Source: Zanthoxylum bungeanum
Taxonomy: Eukaryota > Streptophyta > Magnoliopsida > Sapindales > Rutaceae
DNA: 64,000 nt
NCBI GenBank assembly: GCA_019454045.1
Contig: SKCR01035550.1
Coordinates: 1 to 64,000 of the forward strand
Direction: 5' to 3'
The translations under genes were made by a program, and so were the position numbers. Under the pieces are notes generated by a model. That model worked only from the letters and a program-made list of their open reading frames with translations. It had not been told where the DNA came from and ran no database searches. Positions 32,991 to 45,800 of the stretch are shown in pieces; positions within the stretch are counted from its first letter, which is position 1, and each line of letters starts with the position of its first letter.

Positions 32991-35758
32991 GTGTGATACA
33001 TAAAAAATATATATTGATGTTCAGAATCTGCTATGAGCAAGATACTGACTTCAATAGAGATTTATCTGTGAATCGGAAACGGGACGAAAGTCGCTGTTTT
33101 AACCGTAGATACCTAAGTTTAGGAACTACCCTCTGGGTGCGTACTTAAATTAGGAAACTGTTATAATGTAACTAGTTTGACTAGAAACATTATCTTTATA
33201 TCAGTGTTTAACCCGCTACGGGTGAACCTTTATATTCTAGAACACTAAAGTGTTTTTATTATATAAGATGATATTGAGATAAACAAATTAGATGTGAATA
33301 ACAGATTTATATTTTGAATATAATAAATCTCAAATGAAAACCTGACAAACAATAGCTCAAACTGATTTGATCAGATGAAACTTAATTGTGGCATTGTTGT
33401 CTGGGACACAATTAAACAAGAATCATATATCCACACTTTCGAAGAGTGGGTACTAGGACTGATTTGATTCTATTCAAATAAAGTCTACGATTCTAGTTTA
33501 TTAGGCAAAGTGCCTAAAACACCTTTACTTGGTAAAAGTGTAAATGCCACCGATCTGTTAGCCCTAGTTCATAGTGAAGAAAGTGGGCCCATGTCTAGCG
33601 TTATGGTTATGTGTTTCTTTTGAAGAACACAAATCAGAAACTCCTACAGTTTCGACACGAAATAGACAAACAGATCGGCTAAAGTATTAAACCGTCACGG
33701 TAAGACCGTAATGGAAATACTTAAGCAATAAGTTTCTAATATACTTGAAAGAGTATAGTATTCTTTCAATGTGGACTCCTCCAGGAACACGTCAATTTGA
33801 CGGTGTGTCCGAAAAGATAAACCGAATTTTGTTGGACATCATAAGGTTAATCATGAGTCGCTCTGAGCTACCATTTCCTTCAACGGATAAGCTTTAACAG
33901 TGCAAGAACTTATTTTCAATAAGGTTCCATAAAAATCTGTTTGACAGATATCATATTAGATATGAACAGGAAAGAAATCGGGTTTCTCATTCCTGATGAT
34001 TTGGGTATCCTAGGCATACGTTTGGATGATACCAAACTAAAACCCAAATTGGATAAGTTCCAATTGTAGGTTATCCTAGGGATACCAAAGTATAGTACTT
34101 ATACAACTCGCTAGAGAACAATGTAATTGTTGCTCGCCATGCGGTTTTCCTAAGAAGAATACCTATATGCAGTGGTTAGTGGGAGGAAAGTAAAACTCGA
34201 TGAAAATCAGAGTAATACTATTCCATGCACCGATCCTTAATGGAACACAAATAGTTCATCAAGGATGAAACTATACTAGTAATCTTCGAATACACAAGAA
34301 CCGCGTAAGTCGGAGAGATCCAGAAAACAACCTGGGTATGGGTTTCTGATCTCACCTTATAAAGATGTCAATCTTATTGAGGTATACCAACTGACTACGT
34401 ATGAGGAAGTGATACAAGGTATCGACTCCCTAATAATGGCAAAGTGCCATGATATCCGAATGGATTCCATGAAAATCAACAAGTTTGGATACTAGTTGAT
34501 GTACTGCAAGGCATTGTGCCTATTGGTACTTTATAAGTCTTCAAGGAAGACGTACATGGATGGAAACATACCAACGTAAAAAGCTAGCCTTTTAGCGGAA
34601 ATGTATCGTTATCAACATTGTGTCGATTATGATTCAACCTTTTACCTGTTGCCACGGTAAATCCATTTGGATAATGTTTGCTCATGCTGCTTGTTTCATT
34701 TATGAAATATGACAGCTGAATGGCAAAATCGCTTTCCTGAAATGGAAACCATTTGGAGGATGTTTACAACATCCTGTCGTTTTATCGTACCTAAACTAGC
34801 AAACAAGGTTTGCAGGTTGTTCGATCCATGTTTGGATTGAAGCAAGCATAGGTTCTTGGAATTATCGTTTTGATGTAATCATAATGGAGTATGATTTAAT
34901 TCAAAATGAAAATGATTCTTGTGTATATAAGAGGGTTAGTGGGAGCGCACTGACAGTGATTGTCCTATAAATAATGATAACATGTCATTTCTTGGAAATG
35001 ATATTCCCATAATAACAATCGGTGAAAGCTTGGCTTTCGAGAAAATTCTCCGTAACATTCTTGGGAGAAACAACCTTTATTATAGGAATAAAGATCTACT
35101 GGGATTAATTTAAAGTTGTTAAAACTCTCTGAGAAATCGTACATTGAAAAATGTACGCGACCTGGTGTCTCATACGCTTTGAGCATATGAAAAACACAAT
35201 CAGGCCAATCCAAGTGAGTCACTGGATTAATGTAAGGAACATCCAATAGTATCTTAGAGATCTAAGGATGTTGTCTTAATCTATGGAGAAGGAGAACTTG
35301 AAGTGACTAGGATCACTGCAGCAAGTTTCCCAACCGATAAAAATGACTACAAGTCGTAACAACGGTACTATACAATTTGAATAACGGAACAGTGAGCTGG
35401 AAATCTTCCAAACAAGATATTGTTACCGAATAAACAATAAATACGGGTTATTGCTGCAGCTGAGGCAGCAATAGAAGCCTTCTGGGTCAATAAAAAATCC
35501 TAATTAGATTAGGAATAGTTCTGTTAGCAGCTGAGCTAGGCTTCAGCATAGGCTAAAGAATTAATGGTCTCATCAACGATTCAGATACATACTTCGATAA
35601 TCATCTGATTCGTTCGAATCATACATCATGGTGATGTGATGATCGTATAAATCTCATCAGACGATAATCATGCAAATCTGCTGACGAAAGCCTTTTCTCA
35701 GTAATTTGAGCCAACCGTAAGTTCGGGTGTAAGACACTTGAGTGATTGGCTATAGGCC
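32991..35758 (+). pseudogene. Element C protease-integrase-RT-RNase H remnant
   Basis: The protease region (GATCGGAAACGGGACGAAAGTC-like) is near 33065. The integrase ATDLLALVHSE..GPMS region is near 33548-33595, and LDIIR..SRSELPF is near 33833-33880. RT has MDGNIPT near 34558, a VDYDSTF region near 34622, a KVCRL stretch near 34805 and YDLIQNENDSCVYKRVSGSA (34882-34941). The RT catalytic loop after it is frame-shifted. RNase H (VSWKSSKQDIVTE) is near 35393-35430 and the C-terminus near 35680-35755. It is the best-preserved RT palm region of the family in this window but is still full of stops. Confidence 0.8.
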
Positions 35759-35769
35759 AAGTGGGATAT
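35759..35769 (+). promoter_or_regulatory. Element C polypurine tract
   Basis: AAGTGGGATAT lies immediately before the 3' LTR, with one G-to-T change relative to the family tract AAGTGGGAGAT. Confidence 0.85.
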
Positions 35770-37810
35770 TGTTGGACAATTATGACCCATTGCGTCACTA
35801 TTTGTACAGATCATGGTGTTGTTGTACAAATTAACTATGTGACAAAGGAGATTGCACTCTTATCATTTGTGATTAGATCACCAAGATGTATTATTGATAG
35901 GAGGTCCTTATGATTTGTTCCTGGATTGAGAAGGATATGAGACGGTATCAGTCCACGGAGGATAAATCATTAAATATCCCAAGTCAGAGTATTATCGAGA
36001 TTGGACATCGATAAATGCGTAAAAGACTAGTATTACACTTGTGAGCGTTGTGAGGGCATAACGGCATAGTTCTCATATATTTGGGTATATGATACTCATG
36101 CAAGTGTAATAGGAGGTTGTGTTTTACCGATGGTACGGGAAATAGCTTCGCTCTAGATAGACCCCCTCGGAATTCCATTGGTAGTATAACTATGTGTCTA
36201 TGGAAGTTCGAAATCAGGGTAGTTGTATTTGGTCTTAACCTGAGACTTGTACCGCTAATACTTGCGACAATCAATATACTTTGGTTTTGGTCGTCCAGGG
36301 CTTTAATCGGTTTCTATGTACGCCTCTTCTGGGTATATCGAGAATCGTAGTGTGTTGGGTGTGATGTCAAGATGGAAGTATCACTCCAGTCATATGGAGA
36401 TGATGGTCACGTAGGATACGGTACTAGTACTCTTATGTACTGCAGTAATCGGGATAAAATGACAAGGTCATGTTTATCCGATTATAGAGACTACTTACCA
36501 GACATACGATATGTGCTTCGTACGGGGCATACACAATTCCAGCCCCAGGCCTAGCACGTGATTATCCGATACTGGATCGAAATACGCAATACTACGTATA
36601 CTATGCCTGATATAGATCACTTATTCCAGTAAGCATGTTTCTGGAGAATTGGGTAGGCATGGCGCTTTGCTACAAGCCAACCTTGTCTTGTAAATTGGTA
36701 TAAACGTAGTACGAGGTACTCACGTGTTCGGATAGTTCGACGACCGTATTTACTGCTAACATATCGGGGGATCTCATGGGTCGCTTCCCGAAGATTCACC
36801 GATGACGTATGACTCGCACTTTATTAATCTGGGATTAATTAGATGAGAGAGAAAATTAATCTGGGATTAATTACGGAGATATTTTATCTGGGATAAAATA
36901 TCATAAAAGAGAGATAACGATTAGTTTGGAATTAATCGATTAATTAATATATTCGATATATTAAATTAGATTTCGACGCGGAATTAAAATTAGATTTTAA
37001 TTCGGGCGAACGAGTTAATTTAGAATTAATTTGTTAGCGATATGAATAGTGATTTCGCTAGGAATAATCATTTAATTACGTTGCAACGGAAAATTCGTTA
37101 ATTTGGAATTAGCGAACCCGAGCCCGGGATTGTTTGCGAGCGCATTCGCATTTCGAATTCGAATGCGGCACGTAAGTCAAATCAAGCGTCAAATCATTAG
37201 TCACATCTAGCATCACATCATTCGTCAATCAAGAGATAGATGTCTTTCACTTTGAGTGATTGACATCAGTCACTATTCATTGATTGATGCAAGTTGATGG
37301 GAGTTGTTGGCATAGTTGCCTTTGACTTTTAAGAAATTGGAAAATGGTATATGTTAATTGATTTTGGAAATTAAGAAAGTAATACACATTTTCATTTCTC
37401 TCTCTTGTTTTCACGGTTTGGAGCCAAGAAATTCCCTCTCTCTCTCACGCCATTTCTCTTCTGTTTTTCTGCTGTTTGCCGAGAATAAAGGAGATGGAAG
37501 AAGATGATGATTTATGGCAAATCATCAAGGTGCTAGCACACAAAGAGGCATACAAGGTGATAGGGAAACCATCTCATGAGCATGGAATCACCATTGTTGA
37601 AGCTTGGAGCTTCCATGGAGGACCACACATGGCCGAATTTTGGGACATCAAAAACAGTCACTTCCGAGCTTCATAGAGGAGGGCATAACATTTTTGTCTT
37701 CACCGCATCTCCTTTACCGATCATTGTGAGTATTCCGCAACTCCTTGAGTGTATTCACATGTTATTTTCATTGCTTGATTCGATCTTGGGAAGCTTAGAG
37801 AATTCCAACA
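35770..37810 (+). repeat. Element C 3' LTR
   Basis: This complete 2041-bp LTR runs from TGTTGGACAATTATGACC to GAATTCCAACA. Its left half carries the variants also found in 13172-13927. Element O leader resumes at 37811. Confidence 0.85.
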
Positions 37811-38372
37811 GTCCATGCCTTAATAAATTAATTGAAAGCCCATTGGACTTTAATTAAATTGACATTGGATGTTAATTGGGCTTTGAGACCCGTTAAGATT
37901 AGATTTAGAATCTAAGTCGCAAAGGCTCATTAATAAAGTGTAATTATTTAATTTGGAATTAAATAAAGAATTAGTATTGAATACAAATTAAATTGGTTTT
38001 AATATTGTAGTTTGATATAATTCAAGAATTCGTACTTTGAGTACTTATTCTTAAAACGAGTTGGACTCGCGCAAATCAAATCGTTGTTTGAACATTGGAT
38101 GGTCATTAATCAAAGATTAATTAATTGGATTAGATTGATTGATAACATGCTTTGTGTGAATACATGGATGTGATGTATGAATAATGTATATCAGATGGAT
38201 ATTAGATGTGTGAGGGCAATTTTGGAAATTGTTGTAATAAATTTAGAATTTATTAAATTGGACCTGCGTGTCCAGCCTATTACCTCTTGACTCTTTGTAT
38301 TTCTCTTCTCACTATTCCCCTCAATGTAAATGAGGTTTCCTTAGAAGTGTTATGTAATTGGGTAGAAGTAAG
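37811..38372 (+). other. Element O leader, second segment
   Basis: This is non-coding and aligns with the A leader at about 16130-16680 (GTCCATGCCTTAA.., TTGGACATTGGATG, GAGGTTTCCTTAGAAG). It ends with GTAAG at 38368-38372, the target site of B. Confidence 0.75.
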
Positions 38373-39864
38373 TGTTGAGTTTCTATATTAGGTCCCAAGA
38401 TCATGAAATCAAGCATAAAATTCGCATGAATACTTCAAAGGAATAAGGCGGAATTCATACTCACATTGAATGGTTTGATGCTAGGAAGAACAAGATGCGT
38501 TTTCCTCCTTGTTGGTGCTCGGTTTGGCCTCCAAAACAGCAGGGGCTGCTCGGTTTTGGTCCTCTTTGCGTCTCCAAAAATCGGCCATGGGTGGTCTCCA
38601 TGGAAGCTCCAAGCTTCAAGCTCCAAAGTAGATTCCAAGCTCAAGAGTTCACTGCCTTATCACCTTAATATAACCCATGTGTGTGCTAGCACTACTCTTC
38701 TTCCTTTGCTTCTCACAAATTCGGTCAAACCAGAAAAATTGGAGAACAAAATTGGCTCAAAGCCGTGGATGAAGAAGAAGAAAAGAGAGGGAAAATGGTT
38801 TTGTTCCCAAAACCGTGAACCACAACTTGGGAGAGAGAGAAAATAAAGCCTTTATATATTTATTTATTTCATTTACCAAGTAAATAAATAAAACATATAT
38901 TTTACTTTAATTCAAAAGTCAAAAGGTACAAGTCCTATCAACTTTCAAACCATCACCTTTCACTATTCACATCAAATCCATTCGCTTTAATAAAGTGACA
39001 ACATGTCATGTCACATCACTCAAAGTGACAAGTGATTTGACAAATGATGCGACTAGCGATTTGACGCTTGATGTGACTTGCGTGCCGCGCTCGAATTCAA
39101 AATGCGAATGCGCTCGCAATCACTCTCGGGCTCGGATTCACTAATTCCAAATTAACGAATTTTCCGTCGCGTCATAATTAAATGATTACGCCTAGCGAAT
39201 TCACTATTCACGTCGCTAACGAATTAATTCTAAATTAATTCGTTCGCCCGAATTAAAATCTAATTTCAATTCCGCGTCGAAATCTAATTTCGATTAATAT
39301 ATCGAATATATTAATTTACCTGATTAATTCCAAATTAATCGTTCTCTCTCTTTAATTAATATTTTATCCCAGATAAAATATCTCCGTAATTAATCCCAGA
39401 TTAATTTTCTCTTTCTCTTCTAATTAATCCCAGATTAATTAAAGTGCGAGTCATACGTCATCGATGAATCCTCGGGGAGCGACCCATGAGATCTCCGGAT
39501 ATGTTGGCAGTAAATACGGTCGTCGGACTATCCGAACACGTAAGTACCTCGTACTACGTTTGTACCGATTTACAAGACAAGGTTGGCTTCTAGCAAAGCG
39601 CCATGCCTACCCAATTCTCCAAAAATATTCTTATATGAATATAAAGATCTATATCAAGCGTAGTATACCGTAGTATTGCGTATTTCTGTCCAGTATCGGA
39701 TGTTCACGTGCAAGGTCTGGGGCTGGAATTGTGTCTGCCCCGTACGAAGCACATATCGGATGTCTGGTAACTAGTCTCTATAATCGGATATACATGACCT
39801 TGTCATAATATCCCGATAGCTCAAGCATTTAAGAGAACAAGTTTCGTATCCTACGTGACCATCA
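38373..39864 (-). repeat. Element B 3' LTR, outer part
   Basis: On the plus strand it begins TGTTGAGTTTCTATATTAGG, the inverse of the LTR end. The minus strand carries TATATAAAGG at 38849-38858. It breaks at CATCA (39860-39864), the target site of a solo LTR. Confidence 0.9.
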
Positions 39865-41975
39865 TGTTGAGTTTCAATCAAGTCCCAAGGATCATAAATC
39901 ATGCATAAAAACGAGTTGAATACAACCAAATGAGGTGCGGAAAAGACTCACATGGATCGGTTGGATGCGGCGAAGATGAAGTGCGAACTGCTCTCCCTTG
40001 CTCGGCAGTGAGCTGCGCGTGTGGTGGTCGACATGGGGCTGCACGGTGGTGACTGGTTCGGCCATGGGAGACACCATTGAAGCTCCAAGCTTCAAGCTTT
40101 CCAAGCTCACAAACTCACTTCCCTATCACCTTTGTATTCCTCCATGAGTGTGCTAGCACTTAGATCTTGCTACAAGATCAAAAGCTTCTCCATTTTGTGT
40201 GAAAAACCAGAAAAAATGAAGAAGAAAATCGGTCAAGGAGACCGTGAGAAGAGAGAAACCATTTTGGCTCCATTTTGCCAAAACCGTGAATGTTAATCCA
40301 AGAGAGAGAAAGTGATGCCTTTTTGTATTACCTTTCTATTATTTTATTTACCAAGTAAGTAAATAAAAGATATACAAAACTTTTATTAAAAAGTCAAAAG
40401 CAAAAAGCAAAAGCTTTCAATCAACTTTTCACCCATCACTTCTACTTTTACTTTAAGTCACATCACATCACTTTAATAAAGTGACATGTTGTCAAGTCAC
40501 ATCACTCAAAGTGACAATTGATTTGACGCATGATGTGACTAACGATTTGACGCTTGATGTGACTTGCGTGCCGCGCTCGAATTCGAAATGCGAATGCGCT
40601 CGCAATCACTCTCGGGTTCGGGTTTGCTAATTCCAAATTAACGAATTTTCCGTCGCGTCGTAATTAAATGATTACGCCTAGCGAATTCACTATTCACGTC
40701 GCTAACGAATTAATTCTAAATTAATTCGTTCGCCCGAATTAAAATCCAATTTTAATTCCGCGTCAAATCTAATTTCGTTATAATATATCGAATATATTAA
40801 TTTATCGATTAATTCCAAATAAATCGTTCTCTCTCTTTAACGATATTATATCCGAGATAAAATATCTCCGTAATTAATCCCAGATTAATTTTCTCTCTCA
40901 TCGAATTAATCCCAGATTAATTAAAGTGCGAGTCATACGTCATCGGTGAATCTTCAGGAAGCGACCAATGAGATCTCCGGATATGTTGGCAGTAAATACG
41001 TCGTCGGACTATCCGAACACATAAGTACCTCGTACTACGTTTATACCGATTTACAAGACAAGGTTGGCTTCTAGCAAAGCGACATGCCTACCCAATTCTC
41101 CAGAAATATTCTTACAGGAATATATAGATCTGTATCAAGCGTAGTATACCGTAGTATTGTGTATATCGGCCGAGTATCGGATAGTCACGTGCTAGGGCTG
41201 AGGCTGGATAAGTGTCTGCCCCGTCCGAAGCTCATGTCGGATGTCTGGTAACTAGTCTCTATAATCGGATATGCATGACCTAGTCATAATATCCCGATGG
41301 TTGCGCAACACTTAAGAGCACTAATACCGTATCCTGCATGACATCATCTCCACTATGACTGAAGTGATACTTCCGTCTTGACATCACACCCAATACACTA
41401 CGACTCTCTGATAAACCCAGAAGTGGTGTACACAGAACCGGTTAAAGCCCTGTACCACCAAGACCAAAGTCTACCGATTATCGCAAGTATTAGCGATGCA
41501 AGTCTCAGGTTAAGACTATACACACCTACCTTGATTTCGGCCTCCCATAGACACATAGTCATAATACCAATGGGATTCCGAGGGGTCTATCCAGAGCGAA
41601 GCTGTTTCCCGTACCATCGGTGAAACACGACCTCCTATCGCACTTGCATAAGTATCCAATACTTATATATATGAGAACTATGCCGTTGTGCCCTCACAAC
41701 GCACACAAGTGCAATACTAGCCTATTCCGCATTATCGATGTCCAGTCTCGATAATACTCCGGCTAGGGATATTTAATGATTAATCCTTCGGGGACTGATA
41801 CTGTCTCATATAATTCTCAGTCCAGGAACTAATCATAGGGACCTCTCTTCATTCATATATCTATGGTGATCTAATCACAAATGATGAGAGTGCAATTTCC
41901 TTGTCACATAGTTAATTTGTACAACAACACCGTGATCTGTACAAACAGTGACGCTATGGGTCATATTATCCAACA
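39865..41975 (-). mobile_element. Solo LTR nested in B 3' LTR
   Basis: This single 2111-bp LTR in minus orientation runs from TGTTGAGTTTCAATCAAG to CATATTATCCAACA. It has a perfect TSD, CATCA, at 39860-39864 and 41976-41980. The uninterrupted equivalent in the B 5' LTR reads GACCATCATCTCCATATGAC near 49850, which confirms the insertion. Confidence 0.95.
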
Positions 41976-42611
41976 CATCATCTCCATATGACTGAAGTGA
42001 CACTTCCGTCTTGACATCACACCCAACACACTACGATTCTCAATATACCTAGTATTGGCGTACACAGAACCGGTTAAAGCCCTGGACGACCTCAACTAAA
42101 GTATATCGATTGTCGTAAGCATTAGCGGTGCAAGTCTCAGGTTAAGACCAAATACACCTACCCTGATTGTAGACTCCCATAGACACATAGTCATACTACC
42201 AATGGGATTCCGCGGGGGTCTATCCAGAACGAAGCTATTTCCCGTACCATCGGTGAAACACAACCTCCTACTACACTTGCATGAGTATCCTATACCCAAA
42301 TATATGAGAACTATGCCGTTGTGCCCTCACAAACGCGCACAAGTGCAATACTAGTATTTTACGTATTTATCGATGTCCAATCTCGATAATACTCTGACTA
42401 GGGATATTTAATGATTTATCCTTCGTGGACTGATACTGTCTCATATCATTCTCCGTCCAGGAACAAATCATAGGGACCTCTCATCATTTATATATCTAGG
42501 TGATCTAATCACAAATGATAAGAGTGCAATCTCTTTTGTCACATAGTTAATTTGTACAACAACACCATTATCTGTACAAATAGTGACGCTATGGGTCATA
42601 ATTATCCAACA
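41976..42611 (-). repeat. Element B 3' LTR, inner part
   Basis: This continues the B LTR from the duplicated CATCA to ATTATCCAACA at 42611, which is the LTR start on the minus strand. Confidence 0.9.
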
Positions 42612-42622
42612 ATCTCCCACTT
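42612..42622 (-). promoter_or_regulatory. Element B polypurine tract
   Basis: Read on the minus strand this is AAGTGGGAGAT, directly before the 3' LTR. Confidence 0.9.
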
Positions 42623-45285
42623 GGCCTATAGCTAGTCACTCGAGTCTCTGACACCCGAACTATGTACGGTTGGCTCAAACTGCTGAGAAAAGCTTTCGTC
42701 AGTGGATTTCCATGATTATCGTTTGATGCGATTTATTCGATCATCACATCGCCACAATGTATGATCCGAACGAATCAGATTAATATCGAAGTATATATCT
42801 GGATCGTTGATGAGACCAATAATTCTTTAGCCTGTGCTAACGCCTAGCTCAACTGCTAACAAAATTATATCTAATCTAATTAGATTATTTATTGACCCAG
42901 ATGGCTTCAATTGCTGCTTCAGCTGCTGCAATTAACCCGCATTTGTTGTTTATTCGGTAACAGTATCTTGCTTGGAAGGTTTCCAGCTCACTGTACCGTC
43001 CTTCAAACTGTATAGTATCGTTTGCGACTGCTAGTCGTCTTTATCGGTTATAGGAAACTTGCTACAGTGATCCCAGTCACTTCAAGTTCTCCTTCTCCAT
43101 AGACTAAGACAGCATCCTTAGTTCTCTAAGATACTAACGGATGTTCTTAACATCAATCCAGTGACTTCCACTCGGATTGGCCTGTTTGTGAATCCATATG
43201 CTCAAAGCATATGAGACACCAGGTCTCGTACATTTTTCAATGTACGGTTTCTCGGAGAGTATTTCGAAAGCCAAGCTTTCGCCGATAGTTATTTTATGGG
43301 AATATCATTTCCATGAAATGACTTATATTATTATCATTATTTTTATAGGACATCCACTGTTAGTGCGCTCCCACTAACCCTCTTATATACACAATAATCT
43401 TTTCGTTTTGAATTAAATCATAAACTATTATGATTACATCAAAGCGATAGTTCCAAGGACCTAATGCTTGCTTTAATCCAAACATGGATCGAACAACAAG
43501 CATTATCCAAATGGATCTACCGTGGCAACAGGTAAAAGGTTGTATCGTAATCAACACAATGTTGATAACGATATCTTTCCGTTAAAAGCCCAGCTTTATA
43601 CGTTGGTATGTTGCCATCCATGTACGTCTTCCTTGAAGACTCATATAGTACCATTAGGCACAATGCCTTGTGGTAGATTAACTAGTATCTAAACTGGTTA
43701 ATTTACATGGAATCCATTTCGGACTCATGACACTTTGTCATAATAGGGAGTCGATACCTTGTATCACTTCCTCATACGTATTTAGTTGGCATCCCTCAAT
43801 AAGATATACATCTTTATGAGGTTAGATCAGAAACCCATACCCCAGGTTGTTTTCTGACTCTCTCCGACCTACGCGATTCTTGTGTATTCAAAGATTAATA
43901 GTAATAGTATCATCTTTGATGAACTATTTATGTTCCATTAAGATTCGGTGCCTTGAACAATATTACTCCGATTTTCATCGAGTTATACTATCCTCCCACT
44001 TACCACTGCAATTCGGTATTCCTCTCAGGAAAACCGCATGGTGAGCAATAATCTAATTATTCTCTGGTGAGGTGTATAAGTACAATACTTATGGTATCTC
44101 TAGGATAACTTACATTTGGCACTTATTCAATTTGGGTTCTTGTTTGGTATCATCCAAACGTTTTCCTAACATCCCAAATTAACAAGAGTGAGAAACCTAG
44201 TTTCTTTCCTGTTCATATCTAATATGTTATCTGTCAAACAGATATTTATGGAACCTTATTCAAAATAAGTTCTGCACTGTTTATGCTTATTCGTTGAAGG
44301 AAATGGTAGCTCAGAGCGACTCGCGATTAACCTTATCATGTCTCACAAGATTCGGTTAATCCTATTCGGACACACCGTCAAACTGACGTGTTCCGGGAGC
44401 AGTCCTCATATGAAAGAATACTATACTCTTTCAAGTATACTAGAAACTTATTGCTTAAGTATTTTTCCATTACGGTCTTACCGCGACGGTATAATACTTT
44501 AACCGATCTGTTTGTCTATTTCATGTCGAAACTGTGAAAGTTTCCGATTTGTGTTTCATAAGAAACATACAACCACACGCGATGCCACATCCGTAAAGGT
44601 CACGAAATATTCATATATATATCTAGCCTAGCTAGACATGGGCCCACTTGCTTCACTATGAACTAGGGCTAACAGATTGGTGGCACTGACACTTTTACCA
44701 AGTAAATGTGTTTTAGGCACTTTGCCCAATAAACTAGATTCGTAGACTTTATTTGAATATAATCAAATTAGTCCTGGTACCCGCTCTTCAAAAGTGCGGA
44801 TATACGAGTCTTGTTTAATAGTGTCCCTGACAACTATGCCACAATTAAGTTTCTTAATTGATCAAATCAGTTTGAGTTATTTAATTGTCATGTTATATAT
44901 TTGAGATATTATTTATATTCAAAATATAAATTCTGTTATTCACATCTAATGTGTTTATCTCAATATCAACTTTATATAATGAAACACTTTAGTGTTCTAG
45001 AATATAAAGGTACACCCGCAGCGGGTTATACGCGATATGAAGATAATGTTTCTAGTCAAACTAGTTACATTATAACAGTTTCCAAATTTAGGTACAGACC
45101 TAAGGGTAGTTCCTAAACTTAGGTATCTATGGTTAAAACAACGACTTTCGTCCCGTTTCCAATTCGCAGATAATTCTCAATCGAAGTCAGTATCCTGTTC
45201 AAAACAGATTCTGAACATCAATATATTTATTTTATGTACCACACTAAGTATCTAAAATCTAATTTTAATACTAGCTGTGAACATA
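42623..45285 (-). pseudogene. Element B protease-integrase-RT-RNase H remnant
   Basis: Read on the minus strand, the C-terminal NPLTKA-like end is near 42690 and the RNase H WKSSKQ-like region near 42975-43000. The RT palm (Y-DLIQNEK-IV-IRGLVG) is near 43370-43430, and GLKQALGPWNYRFD is near 43430-43490. Integrase segments lie near 44310-44350 (SRSEL) and 44640-44680 (the VHSE..GPM region). The protease stretch is near 45140-45170. The RT loop differs in length from the open form in O, and stops are frequent. Confidence 0.75.
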
Positions 45286-45800
45286 ATTATGACAATCATT
45301 TTTGAAGTCAGAGCCTTGCTCGTCTTCAATTCCTTCTTGGGATATGTCCTTTTATCTTCCTAGAAGATAATAATGATTTTGCCTTTTGTCATTTTCAATA
45401 TTCTGGTCGCCTTTGGCCAAGCCTCGGGTTTCTAGAATATTGAAGTAAGGTGTGCCTTGCACTACTTGCCTAATTGCAAATTTTGACTTTGTCTCCTTGA
45501 GAAGAGTCATTAATTCTCCAAGAATTATTTATTGCAATTTTAAAAGTACTTATAAGATCTAATCTATTTAATATCCTTCAATTTCAATATCATACTTTAA
45601 GAATCTAATCCTTAGTTCTGATAAAGAAATTAAGGAGTCTATATGACAAGTATTACGGATTAAGCACTAAAGTTATCATTACATGAATATTCCAAATATC
45701 TTGTTCCACTTATTTGCTTAACTCAAAGCTTAGGCTTAATATATTATTTTATCAAATAAAATAACTTATTATTTTTCCAGGACCATCCTGAAATTTATTC
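45286..45800 (-). pseudogene. Element B gag remnant
   Basis: This is the minus-strand equivalent of the A gag region (GAAGTCAGAGCCTTGCTCG.. on the plus strand marks its 3' end). As in A, the zinc-knuckle codons are missing between the GGATATGTCC and CAATTCCTTC segments. A and B therefore share this deletion, which points to a common defective ancestor. Confidence 0.6.

Larger units (their letters stand above)
13172..37810 (+). mobile_element. Copia element C (same family), containing A and L
   Basis: C is bounded on the left by an LTR lacking its first 18 bases and on the right by a complete 3' LTR (35770-37810). Its internal sequence resumes after A at 25228 and after L at 30954, in the correct order: leader, gag, protease, integrase, RT, RNase H, PPT. 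Its own LTR 3' half, primer site and first leader part (about 530 bp) are missing because its 5' LTR is fused to that of A. The TSD cannot be checked because the left edge is deleted. Confidence 0.7.

Noticed and set aside
38466..38846. 126-residue frame in the B 3' LTR (and 48462-48801 in the 5' LTR)
   Set aside because: It runs antisense to the element through the LTR, has frameshifts between the two nearly identical LTRs, and shows no recognisable domain.
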